Made by a program: the position numbers and the translations under genes. This document shows, in pieces, positions 18,961 to 28,218 of a stretch of 64,000 nucleotides of DNA. Where the stretch lies: NCBI GenBank assembly GCA_024280945.1, contig JAMXLO010000141.1, forward strand, positions 124,001-188,000. The letters run 5' to 3'. This stretch comes from Acetobacteraceae bacterium. GTDB taxonomy: Bacteria; Pseudomonadota; Alphaproteobacteria; Acetobacterales; Acetobacteraceae. The number at the start of each line of letters is the position of its first letter. The first letter of the stretch is position 1. The notes under the pieces are model-generated. The model saw nothing but the letters and a program-made list of their open reading frames with translations. It did not search any database and was not told the origin of the DNA.

Positions 18961-20394
18961 ATGGCGAGAAGGCCTTCAGGCGCCAGCGAGGGCGTTGGCA
19001 AGGTACTGGAAATGCTGACCGAGCATTCCGTGGAGTACGTGGACCTGCGGTTCACCGATCCGCGCGGCAAATGGCAGCACACGGCGCAGCACGTCTCCAC
19101 CATCGAGGAGGACACTTTCCGCGATGGGATTATGTTCGACGGCTCCTCGATCGCCGGCTGGAAGGCAATCAACGAGTCCGACATGATCCTGATGCCGGAC
19201 GCCGATACCGCGGTGATGGACCCATTCTCCGCCAAGCCCAGCCTGATCCTGTTCTGCGACATCGTCGAGCCGTCCACCGGTCAGCCATACAATCGCGATC
19301 CGCGCAGCACTGCAAAGAAGGCTGAGGCCTATCTGAAGTCGTCAGGCGTCGGTGACACGGCGTTTTTTGGCCCTGAGGCCGAGTTTTTCGTGTTCGACAG
19401 CGTGCGCTTCGGGACCGGCGGCAACTACGGCACCTACCAGCTTGACAGCCAGGAAGGGCCGCAGGCGGGCCTGAAGGACTATCCGGAAGGCAATATGGGC
19501 CACCGTCCCGTGGTAAAGGGCGGCTATTTCCCCGTCCCGCCAGTTGACAGCGAAAGCGACCTGCGCGCCGAAATGCTGTCAACCATGGGCGAAATGGGCG
19601 TGGTGATCGAGAAGCACCACCACGAGGTTGGCCAGAGCCAGCACGAGCTGGGCATGAAATTCGGCCCACTGGTGAAGATGGCAGACAGCCTACAGATTTA
19701 TAAGTACTGCATCCACAACGTCGCGCACAGCTACGGCAAGACCGCGACATTCATGCCGAAGCCGATATTTGGCGACAACGGTTCCGGCATGCACGTTCAC
19801 CAGTCGATCTGGAAGGCCGGTAAGCCGCTGTTCGCCGGCAACGGCTATGCTGACCTGTCCGAGACGGCGCTCTACTACATAGGCGGCATCATCAAGCACG
19901 CGAAGGCTCTGAACGCGCTGACCAACCCGCTGACGAACAGCTACAAGCGCCTGATTCCCGGCTTTGAGGCCCCGGTGCTCCTGGCCTACTCGGCGCGTAA
20001 CCGGTCCGCTTCGTGCCGCATTCCATACGCGACCAGCCCGAAGGCCAAGCGGGTTGAGGTGCGGTTCCCCGACCCAGGCGCCAACCCATACCTCGCGTTC
20101 GCCGCGATGCTGATGGCAGGGCTCGATGGCATCCGCAACAAGATCCATCCTGGCGATCCGATGGATAAGGACCTGTACGACCTGCCACCGGAGGAACTGA
20201 AGGGTATTCCGACGGTATGCGGCAGCCTGCGCGAGTCGATTGGCGCGTTGGAAGGCGACCACGAATTTCTGCTGGCCGGCGATGTGTTCAGCACCGACCA
20301 GATCGAAAGCTATATCGAGCTGAAATGGAGCGAAGTGTATCGCTTTGAACATACGCCGCATCCGGTCGAGTTTGAAATGTACTACTCCGTCTGA
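18961..20394 (+). CDS. glnA: Glutamine synthetase type I
   Basis: Makes glutamine from glutamate, ammonia and ATP; dodecameric cytosolic enzyme. 477 residues, slightly longer at the N-terminus than the usual 469-471. [20 protein letters not shown] and [10 protein letters not shown] are the N-terminal signatures, [10 protein letters not shown] holds metal-ligand glutamates and [10 protein letters not shown] is the ATP-site motif. [11 protein letters not shown] contains the adenylylation tyrosine (about residue 406), so GlnE control is expected. The first codon at 18961 gives MARRPSG; the conserved part begins about 11 codons in, so the exact start is uncertain. An intrinsic terminator follows directly. 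Confidence 0.97.
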   Translation: MARRPSGASEGVGKVLEMLTEHSVEYVDLRFTDPRGKWQHTAQHVSTIEEDTFRDGIMFDGSSIAGWKAINESDMILMPDADTAVMDPFSAKPSLILFCDIVEPSTGQPYNRDPRSTAKKAEAYLKSSGVGDTAFFGPEAEFFVFDSVRFGTGGNYGTYQLDSQEGPQAGLKDYPEGNMGHRPVVKGGYFPVPPVDSESDLRAEMLSTMGEMGVVIEKHHHEVGQSQHELGMKFGPLVKMADSLQIYKYCIHNVAHSYGKTATFMPKPIFGDNGSGMHVHQSIWKAGKPLFAGNGYADLSETALYYIGGIIKHAKALNALTNPLTNSYKRLIPGFEAPVLLAYSARNRSASCRIPYATSPKAKRVEVRFPDPGANPYLAFAAMLMAGLDGIRNKIHPGDPMDKDLYDLPPEELKGIPTVCGSLRESIGALEGDHEFLLAGDVFSTDQIESYIELKWSEVYRFEHTPHPVEFEMYYSV

Positions 20395-20414
20395 TTCAGT
20401 CAGCAGGTCCTCAA

Positions 20415-20446
20415 GCGCCCCGCCCTTCGCGGGGCGCTTTGTTTTT
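20415..20446 (+). terminator. Intrinsic terminator after glnA
   Basis: Stem GCGCCCCGC (20415-20423) pairs with GCGGGGCGC (20429-20437) around a five-base loop. It is followed by TTTGTTTTT. It lies 21 bases after the glnA stop and separates glnBA from glnK-amtB. Confidence 0.92.
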
Positions 20447-20452
20447 GCCTAG

Positions 20453-21001
<549 letters not shown>

Positions 21002-21027
21002 AAGCCCAAACAAAAGGAAACAGGTAT

Positions 21028-22395
21028 ATGACTGGACGCCGACTCACCGGAGCCGTGGGTGCTCTGCTGCCGATGCTATTGGCGGCTGCACCTGCTTTGG
21101 CCGACGATGCAGGGCCGCCTAAGCTGGACTCCGGCGATACCGCGTGGATGCTCGCCAGCACGGCTCTCGTGCTGATGATGACCGTCCCCGGCCTGGCATT
21201 GTTCTACGGAGGCATGGTCCGGAAGAAGAATATTCTCGCGACCTTGATGCAGTGCTTTGTCATCACGTGCATCGTTACTCTTGTATGGACAGTTGCAGGC
21301 TACAGCCTGGCATTCACGCCAGGCAACACGTATGTCGGCGACCTCTCGCGCTTCATGCTGCATGGGATCGCCGATCACATCGGCAAAGGCAACGATACGC
21401 AGGCGTTCGTGCTGGAATCGGGCATCAAAGACGTCGCCCCGCTGGTGACGACGATCCCCGAGAGCGTGTACATGATGTTCCAGATGACGTTCGCGATCAT
21501 CACACCGGCACTGATCGTCGGTGCCTTCGCCGACCGCATGAAGTTCTCCGCGCTGTGCATCTTCATGACGCTGTGGTCGCTGCTGATCTACTCCCCGATT
21601 GCACATTGGATGTGGGCGCCGAGTGGCTGGAGTGCGCAGAACGGGCAGCTCGACTTTGCCGGTGGAACCGTTGTGCACATCAATGCGGGTATCGCCGGGC
21701 TGATGTGCGCGTTGGTACTCGGCAAGCGCGTAGGCTATGGTCACGAAAACATGGCTCCGTATAACCTTGCCTATTCGGTGATCGGCGCCTCGCTGCTCTG
21801 GGTTGGCTGGTTCGGCTTCAATGCCGGCTCTGCAGTCGCCTCGAACGGCCGCGCCGGAATGGCGATGGCGGTGACACAGATCGCGACCGCGGCCGCAGCG
21901 CTCGGCTGGATGTTCGCCGAGTGGGTCGCGAAGGGCAAACCCTCGGTGCTCGGTGCAATCTCCGGCGCTGTCGCGGGGCTAGTGGCGATCACCCCTGCTT
22001 CCGGCTTCGTCCTGCCCGGCTCCTCCATCATCATCGGCGTCGCCGCGGGTGTGATTTGCTTTTGGGCGGCGACCAGCGTGAAGCATGTGTTTGGCTATGA
22101 CGACAGCCTGGACGTCTTTGGGGTGCATTGTATCGGCGGTATCGTCGGAGCTCTGCTCACTGGCGTATTCTCCTACGGACCGCTGTCGGCCACTGATGCA
22201 TCACCTGATGGCAGCCCCGGCAGCCTCAATCAGCTGTTGATCCAGTGTGAGGGCGTGATTGCCACGCTGGTCTACAGCGGAGTTGGCACACTCATCTTGC
22301 TGATGATCACCAAAATGCTGGTAGGGCTGCGTGTTGGCGAGGAAGAGGAGCGCGAAGGCCTCGACCTCGTCCTGCACGGCGAACAGATCTTCTGA
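21028..22395 (+). CDS. amtB: Ammonium transporter AmtB
   Basis: 455 residues. A cleavable signal peptide (residues 1 to about 24, ending APALADD) is followed by 11 predicted membrane helices. Conserved blocks are FYGGMVRKKNILATLMQ, HWMWAPSGW and the twin pore histidines in GGTVVHINAGIAGL and DVFGVHCIGGIVGALLTG. The C-terminus (VGLRVGEEEEREGLDLVLHG) is the cytoplasmic tail that contacts GlnK. It imports ammonium or ammonia as a trimer in the inner membrane and forms an operon with glnK. Confidence 0.97.
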   Translation: MTGRRLTGAVGALLPMLLAAAPALADDAGPPKLDSGDTAWMLASTALVLMMTVPGLALFYGGMVRKKNILATLMQCFVITCIVTLVWTVAGYSLAFTPGNTYVGDLSRFMLHGIADHIGKGNDTQAFVLESGIKDVAPLVTTIPESVYMMFQMTFAIITPALIVGAFADRMKFSALCIFMTLWSLLIYSPIAHWMWAPSGWSAQNGQLDFAGGTVVHINAGIAGLMCALVLGKRVGYGHENMAPYNLAYSVIGASLLWVGWFGFNAGSAVASNGRAGMAMAVTQIATAAAALGWMFAEWVAKGKPSVLGAISGAVAGLVAITPASGFVLPGSSIIIGVAAGVICFWAATSVKHVFGYDDSLDVFGVHCIGGIVGALLTGVFSYGPLSATDASPDGSPGSLNQLLIQCEGVIATLVYSGVGTLILLMITKMLVGLRVGEEEEREGLDLVLHGEQIF

Positions 22396-22409
22396 CCGAG
22401 CCGGCTTGC

Positions 22410-22442
22410 GATGAGGGGCGCCGTGAACCGGCGCCCCTCATC
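22410..22442 (+). terminator. Strong hairpin after amtB
   Basis: GATGAGGGGCGCC (22410-22422) pairs perfectly with GGCGCCCCTCATC (22430-22442). It is 15 bases past the amtB stop. No T run follows, so it may be a Rho-type or processing hairpin rather than a textbook intrinsic terminator. Confidence 0.65.
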
Positions 22443-22484
22443 ATGCCCTCAATCAATGCGCTAAAGTAAGGGTAACGACGAAAC

Positions 22485-23882
22485 ATGGGGAACAGGAAAG
22501 TGAAAAGGGCTGCAGGCCTGGTTGCCGCAGCCGGAATTGCCGCGGCGATGTCAGCCGCAAATGCACAGACGCCAGCGCCTGCAACGCCAGCGACAGGATC
22601 AGCACCGACCGAGGCGCCGGCAACACCGCCAGCGGACGCCGCTCCCCCCGCACCGGCTCCAGAGGCGCCGCCGCCCGGCCTTTGGATCAATGGGATTCAT
22701 CTGTCGGCACAGCTCGACGCCGGGATCATCGCCAATCCATTTCGTCCCGCGACTGGCCTGAACTGGGGCCAACTTTTCACCGACCACGCCAACCAGGTGC
22801 AACTCAATCAGCTGCTGCTGACCGCGAACAAGCCGCTTGATCCCAAGAACAGCGACTACCAATGGGGCTTCAAGGTCCAGTTCATGTACGGATCAGACGC
22901 TCGCTACACGCAATTCCTTGGCGAGTTGAACCGAGTGGACCCCGAGCAACGTTACCAGCTGGACGTTGTCGAGGCGAACGTGCTCGCACATCTGCCTTGG
23001 CTGACCGAGGGCGGCATCGATCTCAAGGCTGGTCAATATGTGACACCGTTGGGCTATGAGACGATCGATCCATCGACCAACCCTTTCTACTCACATTCGT
23101 ACATCTTCCAGTTCGGGCTGCCGTTCAAGCACACCGGAGCGCTGGCGACGACGCACGTCAACGACGTGTTGGACATCTACTCGGGGATCGATACTGGAAC
23201 GAACACCACATTCGGACCGCTGGGTGACAACAACGGCGCCATCGGTGGCATTGGCGGGTTCAACCTGACCTTCCTGGATGGCAAACTGACGATCCTGGCG
23301 CTGACGCATTTCGGGCCGGACGACGCCACCCGGGCGCTTTCGCCGATCGGCTTCAACGCCAACGGATTCTGGCGCTTCTACAATGATGTGTTGGTCACCT
23401 GGAAAGCCAGCGACACCTGGACGTTCGTCACCGAGGCGAACTGGGCTCGCGACGGGTTCGGGATCGTCACGGCTTCCGGAACTGTCAACAAGCCTGTGAA
23501 CGGCTTCGGCGCGGCACAGTATGTATCCTACGCGCTGACAGAAACGGTTTCACTCAATGCCAGAGCCGAGATTTGGCGCGATGACAACAACTTCTTCGTT
23601 GCGGCATTTCCGGCCAACAACTCATTCGTGAAGTTCCAGCAGGGATTCGCGACCACCGTCAACGGCGCTCCGGGCGGCAATACGACCTACGGTGGACTCA
23701 CCCTTGGCGTCACCTGGAAGCCCGAGGTTCCAGCGCCGATCACAGGTCTGATGGTCCGACCGGAGATCCGTTGGGATCATGCCTTCACCAACAACAAGCC
23801 GTTCAACAACAACCCGCCGCTCAATACGAAGGGCACCAACAATTCCTTCACCTTCGGCTCCGACATCGTCCTGACGTTCTGA
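22485..23882 (+). CDS. Outer-membrane beta-barrel porin (BBP2/OmpL-like)
   Basis: 465 residues. A signal peptide (MGNRKVKRAAGLVAAAGIAA..., cut after about ANA-Q at residue 27) leads to a proline/alanine-rich linker (residues 28-65). A barrel then begins with LWINGIHLSAQLDAG. Alternating aromatic strands continue to the C-terminal SFTFGSDIVLTF, whose final Phe is the BAM recognition residue. The pattern fits the putative beta-barrel porin-2 family. Genes of this kind are often next to amtB in alpha- and betaproteobacteria, suggesting a role in small nitrogen solute entry, but this one lies after a strong hairpin and may be transcribed separately. Confidence 0.82.
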   Translation: MGNRKVKRAAGLVAAAGIAAAMSAANAQTPAPATPATGSAPTEAPATPPADAAPPAPAPEAPPPGLWINGIHLSAQLDAGIIANPFRPATGLNWGQLFTDHANQVQLNQLLLTANKPLDPKNSDYQWGFKVQFMYGSDARYTQFLGELNRVDPEQRYQLDVVEANVLAHLPWLTEGGIDLKAGQYVTPLGYETIDPSTNPFYSHSYIFQFGLPFKHTGALATTHVNDVLDIYSGIDTGTNTTFGPLGDNNGAIGGIGGFNLTFLDGKLTILALTHFGPDDATRALSPIGFNANGFWRFYNDVLVTWKASDTWTFVTEANWARDGFGIVTASGTVNKPVNGFGAAQYVSYALTETVSLNARAEIWRDDNNFFVAAFPANNSFVKFQQGFATTVNGAPGGNTTYGGLTLGVTWKPEVPAPITGLMVRPEIRWDHAFTNNKPFNNNPPLNTKGTNNSFTFGSDIVLTF

Positions 23883-23905
23883 TGCCGAAGACACCTTCCG
23901 ACCTC

Positions 23906-23929
23906 ATGGCCGGCCTTTGTGCCGGCCAT
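23906..23929 (+). terminator. Hairpin after porin gene
   Basis: ATGGCCGGC pairs with GCCGGCCAT around CTTTGT, 24 bases after the porin stop. No clear T run follows on either strand. It is placed between convergent genes and could serve both. Confidence 0.5.
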
Positions 23930-23982
23930 CGGTTGCGCAGGATGTGGTGACGATGGCCGGGACAAGCCCGGCCAGGATGAGG

Positions 23983-24744
23983 TTACAGCGTCAGACCACC
24001 ATCGACCGTGATGGTCTGCCCGGTCACCATCGCGGCGCCAAAGCCCAGGAACAGCACCACCTCGGCCAGATCTTCGGGCTGACAACGGCGCTTCAGCAGA
24101 GCCCGCTCGATCGACTGCTGACGCTCTTCGTTGGTCCACTCCACCATCCAAGAGCTGTCCACGGCGCCAGGAGCAATCGCATTGACCCGCACCTCCGGTG
24201 CCAGGGCGCGCGCAAGGTTCTGCGTCAAGCTCACCACACCAGCCTTGGTCGCGCTGTAGGCGAGGCTCGATCCAGCCCGTCCCAATCCTGCGATCGAAGC
24301 GGTGCTGACAATGGCGCCGTGCGCTGCTTTCAACGCTGGCGCTGCCGCCTTGGATCCGCGAAACACGCCCAGCAGATTGGTCTGCAGCAACAGCGACCAC
24401 AGCTCCTCGGTGATCATGTCGAGTTCGGACGGTGCAATCCTGCGATGAGTGCCTGGCGTACCCGCGTTGTTGAACAACAGATCGAGTCGGCCGAGATCAT
24501 CGATAGCCTTCAGCACCATGCGCTCACAGTTGCCGGCCTCGCTCACGCTTCCCGGCGCCATCATCGCCTCGCCACCCTCAGCGTTGATCTTCTCGACTGC
24601 CTCCGGGCCGCGCGCATCGTCGGCCAGAAAATTCACCGCCACCTTTGCGCCGAACTTTGCCAGCATTCGCGCTGTGGCGAAGCCGATACCAGACGCACCG
24701 CCGGTGACGAGTGCCGTCTTGCCCTTGAGATCGTAGCTGATCAT
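23983..24744 (-). CDS. SDR family NAD(P)-dependent oxidoreductase
   Basis: 253 residues, classical short-chain dehydrogenase. The cofactor loop is VTGGASGIG near residue 13, LDLLFNNAG follows, and the catalytic Ser and Tyr-x3-Lys lie in IVSTASIAG and AYSATKAG. The C-terminus is VTGQTITVDGGLTL, typical of FabG-like alcohol dehydrogenases. The start MISYDL has GGAGGG upstream. It begins 11 bases after the ThDP enzyme stop, so it is the third gene of the enoyl-CoA hydratase / ThDP enzyme / SDR operon. The substrate is unknown. Confidence 0.9.
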   Translation of the reverse strand: MISYDLKGKTALVTGGASGIGFATARMLAKFGAKVAVNFLADDARGPEAVEKINAEGGEAMMAPGSVSEAGNCERMVLKAIDDLGRLDLLFNNAGTPGTHRRIAPSELDMITEELWSLLLQTNLLGVFRGSKAAAPALKAAHGAIVSTASIAGLGRAGSSLAYSATKAGVVSLTQNLARALAPEVRVNAIAPGAVDSSWMVEWTNEERQQSIERALLKRRCQPEDLAEVVLFLGFGAAMVTGQTITVDGGLTL

Positions 24745-24755
24745 GTGCCCTCCAT

Positions 24756-26447
24756 TCATGCTGTTGCGACGGGCAGCCATGGTTCCGGCGCACGCGCATC
24801 AATATCTGTGTTGACGTCGACCACCACCGTCTCGTCCGAGGCCAGGGCTTCCTGCAGGGCCGGTGCAATCTGTGATGGCTCGTCAACGCGGATGCCACGC
24901 AGCCCGAACACCCGCGCGACATCGGCGAAATTGGTCGGTCCGAAGCGCCCCAATTCACTCACATCACCCGGCTTGTTGCCTTGCTGGCGCTGCATGTTGG
25001 GCCAACCTTGACCGAAGCCGGAGTTGTTGTTGATCACAAGTACGACCCCGATGCCGCGTCGCCGCGCCGTCTCGAGCTCTGTCAGGTGATAATAGATGGC
25101 GCCGTCACCCGACCAGCAGATCACCTTGCGTTTGCCCGCAGCGCACTTCGCGCCCAGCGCGGCGGGAAACGACCAACCCAACGAACCTGCGGCCCGCAGA
25201 TAGGTCTGCGTTGTACCGTTCAGCTCGATGAGAGTGGAGGTCCAGATACCGGAATAGCCGGTGTCCGCCACCAGGATACCGTCCTCGGGCAAGGCACGGG
25301 TGATCTCGGCACACAAGCGGTCGGGCAGAATGGGAGCCGCGTTGCTCGACAGTCGCGCAGCCCGCTCTTCACGCCAGGCTGCGACGATGCTGGCTGCGCG
25401 ATCAGCGAAGGAGGCGTCGCGTGCCGGTCGTCCGATCGCTGCATTCAACTTGGCCAGTGTGGCCTTCGGATCACCCATCAGTCCGAGCGTGTGCGGATAG
25501 CTGCGGCCGAGTTCCAGTGGATCGATGTCGATCTGCACCACTTGCGTCTGCAGCGGCGGAATTCGCCAGGTATGCGTCACCTGATCGCCGGTGTGGCAAC
25601 CAACGAACAGCACAAGATCAGCCTCATGCACGATCTGGTTCGCCGGTGGTGCGGCATAGTTGCCTGGGCATCCAATCGACAATCTATGTCGCGTGGGAAT
25701 AATGCCTCGGCCGCCAAGAGAGGTTCCGATTGGCGCAGCCAGCGCCTCTCCGAGCGCCAACAGCTCAGGCCCTGCCCCCGAGGCAGCGGCTCCGGTCCCG
25801 GCGACGATGACAATGCGACTGGCGGCGCGCAATTTTGCCGCAGCGCGCTCGATCTCAACATCCGATGGCGTCGGTCGATAGGGCGGCATGGTGAGCTGCA
25901 GCGCAGGATCGACCCCGACTGGTTCGCTGACCATCCCGGTCTCGACGACGGCAGCCGAGCGACCGTAGAGGTCCAGATGGGCCGGGCGCGGCGATCCCGT
26001 CATCGCTTCGCGCCACGCCTGCCGCAACAGCCGCGGCAGGTCCGCCGCTTCCGCCACATCAGCCGAGAATTTCGTCACCGATGCGTAAAGCGACCGGTGC
26101 GGGATCTCCTGATATGTGTTGCGATGGTGGTAGTGCGGCGGCTCACGTCCCGTCAGCGCGATGACCGGGCTATAGCCGAGCCAGGCGTCCTGCAAACCTG
26201 CAGCCAGATTGGCGGCACCGACGGACTGCGCAAAACAGATGCCGGGACGACCCGAGATGCGCGCGAAACCATCAGCCATGTAGGCGGCGGACTTCTCCGC
26301 ATGGGCGAGCACCCGTGTGACGCCAAGGGTACCAAGCTCGATCAAAGTCCTGCGCAGCACGGCATCGATGAAGAACACGTGTGTCGTGCCATTCGCTGCG
26401 AGTGAGCGCGCCAGCCATTCGGCGCCGCTTATCTCCGTGCCACTCAT
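24756..26447 (-). CDS. Thiamine diphosphate-dependent enzyme, acetolactate synthase-like
   Basis: 563 residues. Catalytic Glu is in VLAHAEKSAAYMADGFAR (PYR domain). The central domain has GTSLGGRGIIPTRHRLSIG, and the PP domain has SGDGAIYYHLTELE followed by INNNSGFGQGW for Mg-ThDP. It belongs to the broad AHAS/benzoylformate-decarboxylase/oxalyl-CoA group. The regulatory-subunit gene that accompanies biosynthetic acetolactate synthase (ilvH) is absent. Its neighbours are an enoyl-CoA hydratase and an SDR, so a catabolic carboligase or decarboxylase is more likely than branched-chain amino acid synthesis. It is only distantly similar in segments to the ThDP enzyme at 9365. Confidence 0.87.
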   Translation of the reverse strand: MSGTEISGAEWLARSLAANGTTHVFFIDAVLRRTLIELGTLGVTRVLAHAEKSAAYMADGFARISGRPGICFAQSVGAANLAAGLQDAWLGYSPVIALTGREPPHYHHRNTYQEIPHRSLYASVTKFSADVAEAADLPRLLRQAWREAMTGSPRPAHLDLYGRSAAVVETGMVSEPVGVDPALQLTMPPYRPTPSDVEIERAAAKLRAASRIVIVAGTGAAASGAGPELLALGEALAAPIGTSLGGRGIIPTRHRLSIGCPGNYAAPPANQIVHEADLVLFVGCHTGDQVTHTWRIPPLQTQVVQIDIDPLELGRSYPHTLGLMGDPKATLAKLNAAIGRPARDASFADRAASIVAAWREERAARLSSNAAPILPDRLCAEITRALPEDGILVADTGYSGIWTSTLIELNGTTQTYLRAAGSLGWSFPAALGAKCAAGKRKVICWSGDGAIYYHLTELETARRRGIGVVLVINNNSGFGQGWPNMQRQQGNKPGDVSELGRFGPTNFADVARVFGLRGIRVDEPSQIAPALQEALASDETVVVDVNTDIDARAPEPWLPVATA

Positions 26448-26535
26448 GTTGTTCTCCCCGAGAGGTCGCCGATGCTAGCCCTCCATGGCAGGCGCGCGAA
26501 GCATTCGCCCTATGCCGAAGCGCGCGCACCCCCGA

Positions 26536-27306
26536 TCAGGGTCGTCGCTCTCGCTGCTGGCGCACGAATTCGCCCATCAACAGTCGCGGTTCATCGCTCT
26601 GCCATGCCTCGGCAAATCGCCCGATGCCTCGTTGGATTGCCTGGCGCAGCGGCAGGTCTTCCCACTCGGCGATCAGCGCCTTCTGTAAGCGAACTGCATT
26701 GGCTCCCGAGGCCAGGATTGACTCCACCAGGCGCTCGACAGCGCCATCGAGCTGGTCCCGCGGCACGACGGTCTCAACCAGACCCCACGCCGACGCGGTC
26801 ATGGCGTCGATCCTGTCGCCGGTCAGCAACCACTGCCGCGTGCGTCCCCAGCCAATCAACTGCGGCAGCAGTGCCGCTTCCACGACTGAAGGCACGCCCA
26901 GCCGCACCTCCGGCATACCAAATTGCGCATCCGCGCCGGCCACGCGCATGTCACATGCAGCCGCGATCTCGACGCCGGCACCGAAAACATAGCCTTGGAC
27001 GCGAGCGATCACCGGCACTGGCAGGCGACGGAATGCATCGCAACTCCGGTGTACCAAGGTGATGAACGCGCGGGCGGACTCCGGCTGGAGTGCTGACATC
27101 TCGTTGATATCGGCACCGCCGATGAACGCGCGTTCGCCGGCGCCGCGCAGGATGGCGACACGCAGCGCACGGTCGCCGGCGAGTTGCTCTGCAGCCGCGA
27201 TCAGATCGGTCATCACCGCGGTGTTGAGCGTGTTCAGCTTGGCCGCGTTGTCGATAGTCAGCACGACAACCCCGCGGCCATCCTGCTGCACGTTGACCCA
27301 CCCCAT
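26536..27306 (-). CDS. Enoyl-CoA hydratase/isomerase family protein
   Basis: 256 residues, crotonase fold. The oxyanion-hole segments ERAFIGGADINEM and GYVFGAGVEIAAACDMRVA are present, along with FGMPEVRLGVPSVVEAALLP, where the hydratase glutamates usually lie. The start MGWVNV is supported by GAGGA upstream. It is the first gene of the operon with the ThDP enzyme and SDR. Family reactions include hydration, isomerisation, decarboxylation and hydrolysis of acyl-CoAs; the precise one is not determined. Confidence 0.88.
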   Translation of the reverse strand: MGWVNVQQDGRGVVVLTIDNAAKLNTLNTAVMTDLIAAAEQLAGDRALRVAILRGAGERAFIGGADINEMSALQPESARAFITLVHRSCDAFRRLPVPVIARVQGYVFGAGVEIAAACDMRVAGADAQFGMPEVRLGVPSVVEAALLPQLIGWGRTRQWLLTGDRIDAMTASAWGLVETVVPRDQLDGAVERLVESILASGANAVRLQKALIAEWEDLPLRQAIQRGIGRFAEAWQSDEPRLLMGEFVRQQRERRP

Positions 27307-27375
27307 GGTGTCCTCGCCGATTGCCCGACAGATCGGGCCATCCCATAATGCACGACAACATATCAAGAGGAGGCG

Positions 27376-27582
27376 ATGGCAATCGCTCCACTCCAGCCGC
27401 ATAGGTCGTGGTATCGGCATTTCTGGTACGCCGAGCACTCGCCCAGGGACACGCTCGTGGATCGCTCACTGCTGTTCGCAATCGTCGCCCTGGCGCTGCT
27501 TGCTGGCGGTCTATTGATGGCCCGCAACCATGCCACGCCGATCACCAACGGAGAATTTGCTGGGTCCGGAATGGTGCGCTAA
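27376..27582 (+). CDS. Small predicted single-pass membrane protein
   Basis: 68 residues, preceded by a strong AGGAGG five bases before ATG. A basic and aromatic N-terminus (HRSWYRHFWYAEH) leads to one clear hydrophobic helix (LLFAIVALALLAGGLLMA, about residues 32-49) and a short polar tail. It diverges from the enoyl-CoA hydratase gene. The family was not recognised. The topology and ribosome site make it a credible gene despite its size. Confidence 0.55.
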   Translation: MAIAPLQPHRSWYRHFWYAEHSPRDTLVDRSLLFAIVALALLAGGLLMARNHATPITNGEFAGSGMVR

Positions 27583-27906
27583 GCTAATCAATAGTGTCAG
27601 TGCGACCCCCCACCCCGCAGAACGGCAGGCAGATTGTCTCGGCCAAATTTCACTGACTGAAGATTTCATAACGGGGTCGCTTCTTACTTGTGTTAAAAGC
27701 GAAACTTCAATGGGGGCTCCCGCGATGGTTGCGACGCCCTGGGTTTCCAATTCTTTACAATATCTTGGGACCTGTTGCTGACAGGTTTTTTAGGATCGTT
27801 GACGCAGCGAGCGCGAAATCGTCTGAAGCAATGCAATCTTAGCTTGCTTCACGGCCTCGTGAGTGCGCAGATCACGGTGCCGTGAGATGCCGGAGACGAG
27901 GCTCCA
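27583..27906 (+). other. AT-richer intergenic region, possible small RNA locus
   Basis: No convincing protein frame is found in these 324 bases, which are visibly less GC-rich than the surroundings. It contains an intrinsic terminator at 27770-27791 that is too far from the upstream membrane-protein stop (about 190 bases) to be an ordinary trailer. A transcript ending there could be a long 3' UTR or an independent small RNA. A second dyad (CACGG/CCGTG, around 27883) precedes the next gene. Confidence 0.4.
27770..27791 (+). terminator. Intrinsic terminator in intergenic region
   Basis: ACCTGT (27770-27775) and ACAGGT (27781-27786) form a six-base-pair stem with a five-base loop, followed at once by six T residues. 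The stem is short but the shape is standard. Confidence 0.65.
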
Positions 27907-28209
27907 ATGCAAACGCCCAAGCTAATCCCGAATGCGCCGACGGGCCTCGCCTTCGAAATCGCCGACCTGATGATGCTGCAAGGCTGGGCGGAGTTCCACG
28001 ATGTCCAGATGGTCGTGGAACTCGACCATTGCGTGGAGGGCGAGGAATACGAGGAGGTCATCGCCTTTTACGCGCAAGACAGCCAACTCCGGCGTTGGAT
28101 CCTCTGGCGGGCGGCGGATGGGGTCATCGTCCAACCGCTGATCGGCCGAAGCTGCCGGTTCGGCACGGTTGCTGATGCGCTCGAAACCCTTGTTCCGGCG
28201 CGTTCTTAG
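27907..28209 (+). CDS. Conserved hypothetical small acidic protein
   Basis: 100 residues, soluble, with an acidic and aromatic core (GWAEFHDVQMVVELDHCVEG, EYEEVIAFYAQDSQLRRWIL). There is no signal peptide or membrane helix. GACGAGG lies upstream of the ATG. It converges on argJ. Not recognised as a characterised family. The regular composition and start signal support it as real; no role is suggested. Confidence 0.6.
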   Translation: MQTPKLIPNAPTGLAFEIADLMMLQGWAEFHDVQMVVELDHCVEGEEYEEVIAFYAQDSQLRRWILWRAADGVIVQPLIGRSCRFGTVADALETLVPARS

Positions 28210-28218
28210 TTAACTCAG

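Noticed and set aside
24981-26405. Plus-strand open frame of 474 codons opposite the ThDP enzyme
   Set aside because: Composition is typical of an antisense shadow; the minus-strand product has all ThDP motifs.
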